Assembly: GCA_022843605.1 (NCBI GenBank)
Contig: JALHNI010000020.1
Coordinates: forward strand, 1-64,000
Source: Bryobacter sp.
GTDB taxonomy: Bacteria; Acidobacteriota; Terriglobia; Bryobacterales; Bryobacteraceae
Direction of reading: 5' to 3'
DNA: 64,000 nt
Under the pieces are notes generated by a model. The model did not search any database, had not been told where the DNA came from, and worked only from the letters and a program-made list of their open reading frames with translations. This document shows, piece after piece, positions 53,050-64,000 of the stretch. The position numbers and the translations under genes are program-made. Position 1 is the stretch's first letter; the number at the start of each line of letters is the position of its first letter.

Positions 53050-53871
53050 ATGCTCCGAATCGCTCTTTTCCTGGCGGCGACCAGCCTGCTGGTGGCGCAG
53101 CGCAATGCGCCCGAGCCGGCCAGTGAGCTGCTTTGGCCGGCCGGTGCGCCGGGTGCGGTGGGCGCGGAAGAACTCGACAAGCCTTCGCTGACGCCCTGGC
53201 TGCCGGCGAAGGGTAACGGAATGGCGGTGGTGGTGTGTCCTGGCGGCGGGTATGGGGCGCTGGCGATGGACCACGAGGGCAAGCAGATTGCCCAATGGCT
53301 GAACTCGCAAGGCATCGCGGCATTTGTGCTGAAGTACCGGCTGGGTCCGCGATACCGGCATCCGGCGCCGCTGGCAGACGCGCAGCAGGCGCTCAGGATG
53401 GTACGGTCGCGGGCAGCAAGCCTGGGCATTCAGAAGGTCGGCATCTGGGGCTTCTCGGCTGGGGGCCATTTGGCCTCTACCGCGGCCACCCTCTTCGACG
53501 GCCCGGAAACGCGGCCGGATTTTGCGATTCTGGCCTATCCGGTGATCACGTTTACCGATGAGGCGCAGGTACACAAAGGCTCCCGGCGCAATCTGTTGGG
53601 CGATCAGCCGGACCCGAAGCTGGTAGCGCAGCTTTCCACGGAACTGCGCGTGACGGCGAACACGCCGCCGATCTTCCTATTCCACACCAACGAGGACAAG
53701 GGCGTGCCGCCGGAGAATAGCATCCTGTTCTATCTGGCTTGCCGCAAGGCCGGGGTGCCGGTGGAGATGCATATCTACGAGAAGGGTCCTCATGGAGTGG
53801 GCTTGGCGCATACGGACTACGCGCTGGCTTCGTGGTCGGCGCGATTGACCGATTGGCTCCGCAGGCGCTAA
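53050..53871 (+). CDS. Secreted alpha/beta-hydrolase esterase (acetyl-xylan-esterase-like)
   Basis: This 273-aa protein has a signal peptide (MLRIALFLAATSLLVAQ). The triad is complete: serine in GFSAGGHLAS, aspartate in HTNEDKGVP and histidine in GPHGVGLA. HGGGY-like CPGGGYGALA forms the oxyanion site. Such BD-FAE/XynB-type enzymes remove acyl groups from plant polysaccharides. It directly abuts the PqaA-like stop. Confidence 0.92.
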   Translation: MLRIALFLAATSLLVAQRNAPEPASELLWPAGAPGAVGAEELDKPSLTPWLPAKGNGMAVVVCPGGGYGALAMDHEGKQIAQWLNSQGIAAFVLKYRLGPRYRHPAPLADAQQALRMVRSRAASLGIQKVGIWGFSAGGHLASTAATLFDGPETRPDFAILAYPVITFTDEAQVHKGSRRNLLGDQPDPKLVAQLSTELRVTANTPPIFLFHTNEDKGVPPENSILFYLACRKAGVPVEMHIYEKGPHGVGLAHTDYALASWSARLTDWLRRR

Positions 53872-53887
53872 GCAGTACAATCGGGGC

Positions 53888-54553
53888 ATGAGACGAATCC
53901 TTGCTGTTTCGCTCGCGCTCTTTGTGGCGCCGGCCTGGTCCGGAAAGAAGCCGGTGGAACCGGCCTTCGCCTCCACGGACGAAGTGGAGATTACGGCGAC
54001 TATGCACATCGATCGCGCTGAGATCACGCAATTGGTGGGCGCCGAGCTTGAACCCCATATCTATGTGGTCGAGGTGAAGGTGCGTCCCAAGGGCGAGAAG
54101 CCATTGCGGATCAACCTGGATGACTTTGTGATCCTCAAGACCGACGACGGGCAACGGTCGACGCCGTTTGCACCCTCGCAGATCGCGTCCACCGGTGGGC
54201 TGACGCTGAAGAGCGAGCGCATTGGCGGCTGGGCGCATCAGGGGAACGGTCCGGTGTGGGGCGGCGTGGGAAATCGGGCGCCCGGACGCATGCCGGGCAA
54301 CGGGGGAGCGATCGGAAGCCAGACCGGTGGCGCCGACGCGACCGGGGTTCAAGCCCAAGCCAAGACCGGTACCGAGCCAGCAGACAATCCGCTGTTGACG
54401 GTGCTGAAGGCCAAAGTGCTGAAGGAGCAGGAGACGACGGAGATCACGACCGGGCTGCTTTATTTTCCGCTTGAAGGCAAGCTGAAGCTGAAGAACCTGA
54501 CGCTGCTGTACAAAGCGCCGGGCGGTAAGATGGAGATCGTCTTTCAGCGATAA
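53888..54553 (+). CDS. Secreted protein of unknown function
   Basis: This 221-aa protein has a signal peptide (~1-19) and a beta-rich N-terminal domain (DEVEITATMHIDRAEITQL, then IYVVEVKVRPKGEKPLRINL). A glycine-rich, low-complexity middle (GNGPVWGGVGNRAPGRMPGN) is followed by a conserved-looking C-terminal strand region. No family was recognised. It overlaps the DUF1501 gene by one base (TAATG), so it is tied to the downstream c-heme module. Confidence 0.78.
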   Translation: MRRILAVSLALFVAPAWSGKKPVEPAFASTDEVEITATMHIDRAEITQLVGAELEPHIYVVEVKVRPKGEKPLRINLDDFVILKTDDGQRSTPFAPSQIASTGGLTLKSERIGGWAHQGNGPVWGGVGNRAPGRMPGNGGAIGSQTGGADATGVQAQAKTGTEPADNPLLTVLKAKVLKEQETTEITTGLLYFPLEGKLKLKNLTLLYKAPGGKMEIVFQR

Positions 54554-55932
54554 TGACCCGGCGCGAACTCCTCGAACGCACGACCCTCGGTTTTGGCGGA
54601 ATGGTTCTGACGGACCTGTTGCGGGGAGCCACGCCCAATGATCTGAAGCCGAGGGCGGTCCACTTTCCGGCGCGGGCCAACGCGGTCATCCAACTGGTGC
54701 AGAACGGCGGGCCCAGCCAGATGGACCTGTTCGACCCGAAGCCGATCCTGCAAAAGATGGCTGGGCAGCCATTGCCGGGCGGCGTGGAAATTCATCAACC
54801 GAACAACGTCAACACGCTGTTGCCGTCGCCGTTCAGCTTTACGAAGTACGGGCAATGCGGGATGGACGTCTCCGAGATGCTGCCGCATACGGCGCGGATG
54901 GTGGACGAGTTGTGCTTCATCCGCAGCATGCACACCGAGCACAACAATCACCTGGAAGCGCTGAACATGCTGCTCTCCTGCAAGATCTTTCCCGGGCGTC
55001 CGGTGATGGGCGCGTGGATCAGCTATGCGTTGGGGACAGAGAATCAGAGCCTGCCGGCGTACGTGGTGTTGCGGGACCCAACTGGCTACACGATCGGTGG
55101 CAAGCAGCTTTGGGCGAACGGTTATCTGCCGGCGTTGTACTCGGGCGTGGAGTTCAGCATGAAGGGTGCGCCGGTGCACCATCTGAACCCGCCGGAGAAG
55201 CAGCCCGAGGGGGCGCAACGGACGACGCTGGATCTGCTGGCGAAGATCAACGAGCAGCATTTGGCGCAGCATCCGGGGGAACTGGAACTGGAAGCGCGGA
55301 TCAGGAACTTTGAGTTGGCCGCGCGAATGCAACTGGCGGCGGGCGATGTACTCGATATCTCAAAGGAATCGGAGATTACCAAGAAGCTCTATGGCATCGA
55401 CGATCCTAAGTCGGGCGCCTATGGTTTGCGCTGCCTGATGGCGCGCAGGCTGGTGGAGAAGGGTGTGCGGTTTGTGCAGGTGACGACGAGCCCGGGCCAG
55501 CCCTGGGATCACCACAACAGCATCAAGAAGGATATGCACAAGATCGCCAATGAGGTGGATCAGGGTTCTGCGGCGTTGATTGCCGACCTGAAGAGCCGCG
55601 GACTGCTCGACAGTACGATCGTGATGTGGGCGGGCGAGTTTGGGCGGCTGCCCACGACGCAGAATGGCGACGGGCGGGACCATAACCGGAACGCCTTCAC
55701 GATCTGGTTTGCGGGTGGCGGCTTCAAGAAGGGCCTCATTTACGGGGAGACGGACGAGTTTGGTTACAAGGCGGTGGTAAACCGCGTGCCGGTGCCGGAC
55801 ATGATCGCGACGGTGCTGCGGCAGTTGGGTGTCGATCACCGCAAGGTGGAGTACGCGCATGGGGGCCGGATGGAGACGCCGGCCGATGTCACGGTGACCG
55901 GGGCGAAGCCGGTGCTGGAGTTGCTGGCGTGA
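54553..55932 (+). CDS. DUF1501 domain protein, Tat-type signal
   Basis: This 459-aa protein has a Tat-like start (MTRRELLERTTLGFGGMVL). DUF1501 proteins are alkaline-phosphatase-superfamily-like secreted proteins of planctomycetes and acidobacteria and nearly always pair with DUF1549/1553 c-heme proteins, as here. Recognisable blocks are QNGGPSQMDLFDPKP near the N-terminus and MWAGEFGRLPTTQ, GRDHNRNAFTIW later. The activity is unknown. It overlaps the next gene by 4 bases. Confidence 0.92.
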   Translation: MTRRELLERTTLGFGGMVLTDLLRGATPNDLKPRAVHFPARANAVIQLVQNGGPSQMDLFDPKPILQKMAGQPLPGGVEIHQPNNVNTLLPSPFSFTKYGQCGMDVSEMLPHTARMVDELCFIRSMHTEHNNHLEALNMLLSCKIFPGRPVMGAWISYALGTENQSLPAYVVLRDPTGYTIGGKQLWANGYLPALYSGVEFSMKGAPVHHLNPPEKQPEGAQRTTLDLLAKINEQHLAQHPGELELEARIRNFELAARMQLAAGDVLDISKESEITKKLYGIDDPKSGAYGLRCLMARRLVEKGVRFVQVTTSPGQPWDHHNSIKKDMHKIANEVDQGSAALIADLKSRGLLDSTIVMWAGEFGRLPTTQNGDGRDHNRNAFTIWFAGGGFKKGLIYGETDEFGYKAVVNRVPVPDMIATVLRQLGVDHRKVEYAHGGRMETPADVTVTGAKPVLELLA

Positions 55933-58631
55933 GGGCCTGGCTGCTGTTGACGCCATTCTGTTTGGCCGCGGCCGAGGCACCGCGTTTCGAAAAAGACGTG
56001 TTGCCAGTGCTGACGAAGTACTGCTTTACGTGTCATGGGCAGAGTTCGCCGAAACTAGGGCTCGATCTGCGGACGGCGGCAGGGACGTTGCGGGGTAGCC
56101 ATAACGGTCCGGTGATTGAGAAGGGTAAGCCTGAGGAGAGTCTGTTGTGGAAGAAGGTGTCTTCGCGCCAGATGCCGCCGGCGATCTATGGCCAGAAGAT
56201 TCCGGATGCCGATCTGGAGACGATCAAATTGTGGATTGCCGGAGGCGCGCCGTCGGATGCGGTAGCGGTGACGGCGCAGGTGCCGGCGGTGATCCAGGGG
56301 CGCTGCGTGAGTTGCCACGGCGCGAAGTCGGCCGCGGCGGGGTTGCGGCTGCATACGGTAGCCGATGTGTTGAAGGGCAGCGCGAACGGGCCGGTGATCG
56401 TCGAAGGATTCTCGGATCGCAGCCTGTTGGTTCGGCGGATCGCCAATCACAATATGCCACCTCAGGGCCCTCCGTTGACGGAGCCGGAGATCAGCGCGGT
56501 GCGTGAATGGATTGACCGGGGGGAGTTCAAGGAACTGGTGACGGCCAACGCGGCGGACCGTCCGTTTAGCCCGTTGGAAGCGCCGCCGATCACCGCAGAG
56601 CAGCGCAAGTTTTGGGCCTTTCAGAAGCCGGAACCGGCTCCGCTGCCCAACGTAAAGGCGCGTAGCCGGGTGCGGACGCCGATCGACAGTCATGTTCTGG
56701 CAAAGTTGGAAGCGAAGGGGCTGACGTATTCGCCGGACGCGCCCAACGAGAAGTTGATGCGGCGGGCGTATCTCGACCTGACCGGTTTGCCTCCGACGCT
56801 CGAGGAGATCAAGACTTTTCGCGACGATAAGTCCGGGCAAGCCTATGAGAAGCTGCTGGACCGTTTGTTGAGTTCTCCCGCGTACGGCGAGCGCTGGGGC
56901 CGGCAGTGGCTGGATGCGGCGGGCTACGTCGATACGACGGGCAAGGACTTTGACCCGAAGAAGGCGGAGTATGCCGACGGGATGTGGCGCTATCGGGACT
57001 ACGTCATCAAGGCGACCAACGAAGACAAGCCCTGGAACCGTTTTCTTACGGAGCAATTGGCCGGGGATGAACTGGTCGACTGGCGGGAAGCTCCGGGGCG
57101 GACGCCGCAGATCAACGAATTGCTGGCGGCGACGGGCTATCTGCGGACGATTCTGGACATCACTGAGGAGGACATCAGCAACCTGCCAGTGGAGCGCTAC
57201 GAGGCGCTGTTTAAGCTGGTGGAGAAGGTGGGCAGCAGCACCGTCGGAATGACGGTAGGCTGTGCGCGTTGCCACACGCACAAGTTCGATCCGATTCCGC
57301 AGCGGGACTACTATCGGTTTCTGGCGTTGTTCACGACGGCCTATAATCCGACGGACTGGATTCAGCCCCAGAACCACCACCTGTACACGGTCGGCAAGGC
57401 GGAGCAAGAGGCGATCGAGGCGTTTAACAAGACGATCGATGCCGAGCGCAAACCGGTGGAAGCGAAGCTGCTGGAAGAGAAGCTAAAGACGTTGCCCGAG
57501 GCGATCCGCGCGGACGTGAAGGCGGCGCTCGAGACGGCGGCGGATAAGCGGGACGACGTTCAGAAATACCTCGCCGGCAAGTTCGGCAGTCTGCAGAAGG
57601 ACTTGGCGAAGGATCCGCTGATCGTGGCGATTGAGGCGAAGCGGAAGAAGCTCGAAAAGATCCAGGCGTTGTGGGATGTGGGGACACCGCCGAGCATCCG
57701 GCTTCTGCAGCGCGGAAGCGCAGACGCGCCAGGCCCGAGAGTGACGCCAGGGTTCCTGGGCATCCTGTCGAAGCCGGAGGCGACTGATGCCGTCCGGCCT
57801 GTGGCGGCGGTTGGCAAGACATCCGGCATGCGGCTCGCGTTTGCCGAGTGGCTGACCAGCCCGGAGCATCCATTGACGGCCCGGGTGATCGTGAACCGGA
57901 TTTGGCAAGGACATTTCGGTACGGGGATCGTGGCGACGCCGGACAATTTTGGCGTGAACGGGGCCGCACCGAGCAATCAGGCGCTGCTGGACTATCTGGC
58001 GCTCGACTTTATGCGGAACGGCTGGAGCGCGAAGCGCCTGCACAAGCAGATCATGCTGTCGACGGCTTACCGGCAGTCGTCGCGACAGAACGAGAGGGCG
58101 AACCGGATTGACCCGGACAATGCCTTGCTGTGGCGCATGAACCTGCGTCGGCTGGATGCCGAAGCGTTGCGCGACTCGGTGATGGCAGTGGCCGGCAAAC
58201 TGGACCGGACCGCGGGTGGACCACCCATTGCACTCGAGATGCGCCCGGACGGGTTGCAGGTGGTTTCGACCAAAGAGACGGAGGCTGCGAAGTGGCGCCG
58301 CAGCATCTATGTGACGCACCGGCGGACATACCCGATGAGCTTTCTCGGCGTGTTTGACTATCCGATTATCGACACGAACTGCACGCGGCGGGTGCCCTCG
58401 GCGACGCCGCTGCAGTCGTTGACGATGTTGAATGACGACTTTGTCTGGCAGGCGGCAGAGGCATTGGCCAAGCACGCGGACAGCAGCGTCGATACGGTTT
58501 ATCAACTCGCGCTTTCCCGGCCGCCGACGCCCGCGGAACGGCAGTTGGCAGCCGCTTTTCTGGAGAAGATGCCGTTTAAGGCGTTCGCCCAAGTGCTACT
58601 GAGTTCGAACGAATTCCTGTACGTGGATTGA
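55929..58631 (+). CDS. Secreted c-heme PSD1-type protein (PSCyt1-DUF1549-DUF1553)
   Basis: This 900-aa exported protein has a short signal (~1-16). There are two c-type heme motifs in PSCyt1-like repeats (C32-FT-C35-H36 and C126-VS-C129-H130) and a third CARCH in the DUF1549 region. DUF1549 is centred on RAYLDLTGLPPT and AYGERWGRQWLDAAGY. The C-terminal DUF1553 holds ILSKPEATDAVR, VNRIWQGHFGTGIV and LRRLDAEALRD. The family is linked to secreted redox or glycan-degrading systems without proof. The GTG start at 55929 overlaps the DUF1501 stop. Confidence 0.92.
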   Translation: MRAWLLLTPFCLAAAEAPRFEKDVLPVLTKYCFTCHGQSSPKLGLDLRTAAGTLRGSHNGPVIEKGKPEESLLWKKVSSRQMPPAIYGQKIPDADLETIKLWIAGGAPSDAVAVTAQVPAVIQGRCVSCHGAKSAAAGLRLHTVADVLKGSANGPVIVEGFSDRSLLVRRIANHNMPPQGPPLTEPEISAVREWIDRGEFKELVTANAADRPFSPLEAPPITAEQRKFWAFQKPEPAPLPNVKARSRVRTPIDSHVLAKLEAKGLTYSPDAPNEKLMRRAYLDLTGLPPTLEEIKTFRDDKSGQAYEKLLDRLLSSPAYGERWGRQWLDAAGYVDTTGKDFDPKKAEYADGMWRYRDYVIKATNEDKPWNRFLTEQLAGDELVDWREAPGRTPQINELLAATGYLRTILDITEEDISNLPVERYEALFKLVEKVGSSTVGMTVGCARCHTHKFDPIPQRDYYRFLALFTTAYNPTDWIQPQNHHLYTVGKAEQEAIEAFNKTIDAERKPVEAKLLEEKLKTLPEAIRADVKAALETAADKRDDVQKYLAGKFGSLQKDLAKDPLIVAIEAKRKKLEKIQALWDVGTPPSIRLLQRGSADAPGPRVTPGFLGILSKPEATDAVRPVAAVGKTSGMRLAFAEWLTSPEHPLTARVIVNRIWQGHFGTGIVATPDNFGVNGAAPSNQALLDYLALDFMRNGWSAKRLHKQIMLSTAYRQSSRQNERANRIDPDNALLWRMNLRRLDAEALRDSVMAVAGKLDRTAGGPPIALEMRPDGLQVVSTKETEAAKWRRSIYVTHRRTYPMSFLGVFDYPIIDTNCTRRVPSATPLQSLTMLNDDFVWQAAEALAKHADSSVDTVYQLALSRPPTPAERQLAAAFLEKMPFKAFAQVLLSSNEFLYVD

Positions 58632-58932
58632 GGGCTGCGGAGCCAAGCCAATTTGCTGGTTTCCATCTACCTCTTTTGAGATTGCCGATGGGGGGCATTT
58701 AAAGAGGTCCCGATTTGCCCACTTTGAGAATGGCAGGCTCCCCAAACGTTCCAGGTCTTGCCGTGTCGGTGGGAGGGTTGAAGTGCTTGAAAAAATAGGG
58801 ATTCGGATGGCGAAGGACCGGGTTAGAGAAGCATGTTAACCGATGATTGAGCGGTCCTGCAATCGCATCGTCCCCCCCATTCAGTGGGAGCCGATCCCCG
58901 CATGAAACCTAGGCGTGGCACTTTTGGTTAGG
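58632..58932. other. Intergenic region without recognisable genes
   Basis: About 300 bases between the PSD1-type gene and the next promoter. Codon structure is absent on both strands, and no tRNA, repeat or convincing hairpin was seen. Confidence 0.6.
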
Positions 58933-58961
58933 TTAACTTAACAGTGTCTCTGTTTTGTAAT
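58933..58961 (+). promoter_or_regulatory. Possible sigma-70-like promoter
   Basis: TTAACT (58933-58938) and TGTAAT (58956-58961) are separated by 17 bases. They lie 22 bases before a strong AAGAAGGA ribosome-binding site, so they would serve the small gene starting near 58984. Confidence 0.5.
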
Positions 58962-58983
58962 TGCGACTAAAGAAGGAAACAAT

Positions 58984-59514
58984 CTGAAGCCTGAAGACCT
59001 GGGATTTGCCGATACCGACAACGAACCCGCTAAACCGGAGAGTTGTCACTTGGAAGGGCTGGAATGCCTAAGTTGTGTCAAGCACTCGGCTTCGAACCTG
59101 GCAGGGATCTGCATCGGTCTGAGCGCTGAAACGGCGCGGGTCTCGTTTCTGAAGCTATATCCCGACACGGCTTGTTTGCCAATGGCACAAACGTTTGTCC
59201 GGGCGTATCGCAATGCGGTGCCCGAGTTGCTTCCTGTGGTCTCGATTCCGCTTGATCCTTTTGCGGTCGAGTTCAAACGCATCCTTCCCCTGGTGGCGTG
59301 GCAAAGTCCGGTGGAAGATGTACGCGCGGTCGTCCAGGCCGAGGCGGGTTCGCAGTTCCTGAGCAGCCTCGCGCGAATGTCTGAAGCGATTGGCGGGTCC
59401 CATAGCGGGGTTGGGTCAACGGAGTGGGAGATAGCGGTAGCAGTGGCTGAGGTCGTCTCAGAAGTGAGCACCCAGGCCAACCGCCGTGTCGACGAAGTCT
59501 TCCCGAGGCAATAA
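58984..59514 (+). CDS. Hypothetical protein, possible rare CTG start
   Basis: The frame is open from 58942 to the stop at 59512. CTG at 58984 follows AAGAAGGA by an ideal 6-base spacing and gives 176 residues (LKPEDLGFADTDNEPAKPE...). The conventional alternative, TTG at 59050, gives 154 residues and has no good ribosome-binding site. The protein has a cysteine trio near its start (ESCHLEGLECLSCVKH) and a helical C-terminus (EIAVAVAEVVSEVSTQAN). No family was recognised. It stands alone, with no operon partner. Confidence 0.6.
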   Translation: MKPEDLGFADTDNEPAKPESCHLEGLECLSCVKHSASNLAGICIGLSAETARVSFLKLYPDTACLPMAQTFVRAYRNAVPELLPVVSIPLDPFAVEFKRILPLVAWQSPVEDVRAVVQAEAGSQFLSSLARMSEAIGGSHSGVGSTEWEIAVAVAEVVSEVSTQANRRVDEVFPRQ

Positions 59515-59767
59515 CGCGCACACCGGTGATGCGGATTGGCTGGCCGGGGTACAAAGTCGGCTACGACGGTGTTGATGGTTCCCTTCATCACGGCACCGGT
59601 GGCTACTATGCCAAGGCCGGAGTCAATGAAGGGTTTCCTCGTCACCGTTGAGTTTACGACTCTGTGCGCCGAGAACGGTAGCCAGTAGCAGAGCGGTTCC
59701 AGCAAGCAAGGTTCGGATGGCACGATCCGTTGATTGTAGGGCGAGGGACTCGGGGTTTCAGAACGGC
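59515..59767. other. Intergenic region between converging transcripts
   Basis: These ~250 bases separate the small gene and the ppdK terminator. A 40-codon Gly/Tyr-rich open frame (59529-59651) has no ribosome-binding site and is not called. Nothing else was seen. Confidence 0.5.
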
Positions 59768-59795
59768 AAAGGGCGGACCCGAAGGTCCGCCCTTT
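59768..59795 (-). terminator. Rho-independent-like terminator of ppdK with UUCG loop
   Basis: A perfect 12-bp stem (AAAGGGCGGACC / GGTCCGCCCTTT) closes a TTCG tetraloop on the minus strand, with the C-G closing pair that makes UUCG loops very stable. It lies 20 bases past the ppdK stop. The T-tail is short (TTTGCC). Confidence 0.8.
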
Positions 59796-59814
59796 GTCCT
59801 GACGCGAACAGTGG

Positions 59815-62547
<2,733 letters not shown>

Positions 62548-62624
62548 TCAACGTCCTTTCAAACTAACTACTAGAAACTTGTGGGCAGGCTCAGCCGCAA
62601 GGGCCGACCTGGTCTTTGATCCGC

Positions 62625-64000
62625 TTAGGATTTGGTGACGATTTCAGAGAAATCTGCCAGGGTAGAAAACTCCGTGAGCAGGCTCCTCAGTAAGGTTAAC
62701 CGATTCCGCCTGATGGCCGCATCTTCGACGTTGACCATCACGTGGGTGAAGAAGTCGTCGACGGCGGGCCTGAGGGAGGCAATGGCCTCGAGATTCGCAC
62801 CGTGATGGGTGGTGAGGGCGGATTTAACGCGGGTGAGTTCCGCGGCGAGATTGGCCTCGGGGCCAGGCTCCAGTTTGGAGGCGTCGATGACGCCGACTTC
62901 GGTGAATCTGGCCTGGGTGAGGATGTTCTTGATGCGCTTGAAGGCGGCGGCGAGGGGCTCGAAGTTTTCGGTCTTGCGAACGGCCTTGACGGCTTCGAGG
63001 CGGGCGAGGACGTCTTTGAGGTCTGTCCAGCCGGCGGCGAGTACGGCGGCGACTTCGTCATAGGCGAAGCCGCGAATTTCGCGGAAGTAATAGCCGACGC
63101 GGTCGGCAAAGAACTTCTCGAGTTGGGCGTCGCCTCCGGTTAGCTGAGGGATGGTGAGTTTGAGCTGGCCTTCCACGAGGATCTTGACGATGCCTTGTGC
63201 GGCGCGGCGGAGGGCCAGCGGATCACTGGAGCCTTTGGGGATGATGCCGATGCCGAAGCAGCCACGCAGAGTATCGACCTTGTCGGCGAGACTGAGGTAC
63301 TGGCCTTCGATCGTTGTGGGGATCGAGTCCTCCATGGAGGTGGGCTTGTACTGGTCGTAGATGGCTTGGGCGACGGCCTCGGGGTGACCTTGGGCGCGCG
63401 CATAGATGCCGCCGATCTGGCCCTGGAGTTCGGTAAATTCCTTGACCATGTCGGTGGTGAGGTCGACTTTGGCGATCTTCGCGGCGTCGATGGAGGCTTG
63501 CGGGGCGCCGAGTTCCTTGAGGAGTGCGATGACGCGGTTGGTCTTGTCGAGGTAGCTGCCGAGCTGGGCCTGGAAGGTGACTTTGGCCAGGTCTTCGACA
63601 CGTTCGGTGAGCGAGCGCTTTTGGTCGGTGTCGTAAAAGAAGCGGGCGTCGTTGAAGCGGGCGCGGAGGACGCGCTCGTTGCCGTGTTTGACGAGACCTT
63701 CGGGGTCAGCGGCGATGTTCATGACGGCGATGAAGTGCGGCGAGAGCTTGCCGTCGTTGGTTTCCACGGAGAAATACTTCTGGTGGAAGCGCATCACGGT
63801 GACGAGCACTTCGGTGGGAAGCTCGAGGTAACTGGGATCGAACTCACCGAGGATTGCCGTGGGGAATTCGGTGATGTAGGTGAGCGTGTGCTCCAGCGCG
63901 GCGTCGGGTTTGGTTTTGAGCCCCTTCTTGGCGATGAGGCTGACGATTTCGCCACGGATCTTGCGCTGGCGCTCGGCACCATCCAGGATGACGAAGTTCC
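62625..64000 (-). CDS. glyS: Glycyl-tRNA synthetase beta subunit (N-terminus beyond the window)
   Basis: The frame is open from the stop at 62625 to the window edge, giving 458 codons of the C-terminal part of the ~690-aa beta subunit of bacterial alpha2beta2 GlyRS. Recognisable blocks are EFDPSYLELPTEVLVTVMRF, NERVLRARFNDARFFYDTDQ and LADKVDTLRGCFGIG. The C-terminal region ends with the anticodon-binding-like DDFFTHVMVNVEDAAIRRNR. The missing start, and presumably glyQ, lie to the right of the window. Confidence 0.95.
   Translation of the reverse strand, partial: NFVILDGAERQRKIRGEIVSLIAKKGLKTKPDAALEHTLTYITEFPTAILGEFDPSYLELPTEVLVTVMRFHQKYFSVETNDGKLSPHFIAVMNIAADPEGLVKHGNERVLRARFNDARFFYDTDQKRSLTERVEDLAKVTFQAQLGSYLDKTNRVIALLKELGAPQASIDAAKIAKVDLTTDMVKEFTELQGQIGGIYARAQGHPEAVAQAIYDQYKPTSMEDSIPTTIEGQYLSLADKVDTLRGCFGIGIIPKGSSDPLALRRAAQGIVKILVEGQLKLTIPQLTGGDAQLEKFFADRVGYYFREIRGFAYDEVAAVLAAGWTDLKDVLARLEAVKAVRKTENFEPLAAAFKRIKNILTQARFTEVGVIDASKLEPGPEANLAAELTRVKSALTTHHGANLEAIASLRPAVDDFFTHVMVNVEDAAIRRNRLTLLRSLLTEFSTLADFSEIVTKS

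Noticed and set aside
56055-57407. A 450-codon minus-strand open frame
   Set aside because: Antisense to the c-heme PSD1 gene; its arginine- and histidine-rich translation is typical of reverse-complement GC-rich coding DNA.
59529-59651. A 40-codon Gly/Tyr-rich open frame
   Set aside because: No ribosome-binding site, no promoter and no recognisable motif; too short to support.

Overview
The window is GC-rich, densely coding chromosomal DNA. It most resembles an Acidobacteriota genome of the Solibacter/Bryobacter group. The main clues are a secreted protein (32977-34350) ending in the Solibacter-type paralogous C-terminal domain (TIGR03437), two modules of planctomycete/acidobacterium-type DUF1552/DUF1592 and DUF1501/DUF1549-DUF1553 c-heme proteins, and many Tat or Sec secreted proteins with -AQ or -GQ signal-peptide ends. 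No rRNA, tRNA, CRISPR array or prophage was seen. The taxonomic call is inference from gene families.

Layout. 1-6.1 kb (+): lipA and lnt, a GMC oxidoreductase with its small Tat-type subunit, and a secreted metallo-beta-lactamase-fold protein. 6.1-11.1 kb (-): a DUF1552 protein and a 1198-aa DUF1592 c-heme protein with a LamG insert. 11.1-23.0 kb (-): a compact 11-gene operon, in transcription order FHA-zinc ribbon, MotA/ExbB-like channel, MotB/ExbD-like stator, zinc ribbon-FHA, PP2C-TM, trypsin-TM-FHA, PP2C, zinc ribbon-Ser/Thr kinase-TM-Ig-PH-like, secreted TPR-CHAT (caspase-like) protein, sigma factor, putative membrane anti-sigma. This is the best candidate for an undescribed system: a phosphorylation-controlled, ion-driven envelope device joined to two envelope proteases and a sigma switch. 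23-25.8 kb: a small secreted protein, a frameshifted PIN-domain gene with its partner, and comM. 25.9-32.3 kb (+): a translationally coupled carotenoid operon (crtE, crtI, crtB, a membrane SUOX-like molybdoenzyme, a glycosyltransferase, an acyltransferase), probably making a glycosylated and acylated carotenoid. 32.3-36.1 kb: a RAYT transposase pseudogene with REP palindromes, the TIGR03437 protein, and a secreted protein of unknown role.

36.1-47.4 kb: a YdjC/quinone oxidoreductase/cyanophycinase-like operon, a secreted beta-propeller-like protein, cysK with an Rrf2 regulator, an alpha/beta hydrolase, and a minus-strand group (ABC-2 polysaccharide permease, LdhA-like dehydrogenase, asparagine synthetase, GT39) suggesting surface glycan work. 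47.5-58.6 kb (+): response regulator, histidine kinase and STAS protein, then secreted hydrolases (M20, PhoPQ-related, esterase), then a DUF1501 and DUF1549/1553 c-heme pair. 58.6-64 kb: a small unknown gene that may use a CTG start, ppdK with a UUCG-loop terminator, and a glyS gene cut by the window edge.

Tight coupling by 1-4 base overlaps is common throughout. Two genes are clearly broken: the PIN gene by a frameshift and the RAYT gene by an in-frame TAG.
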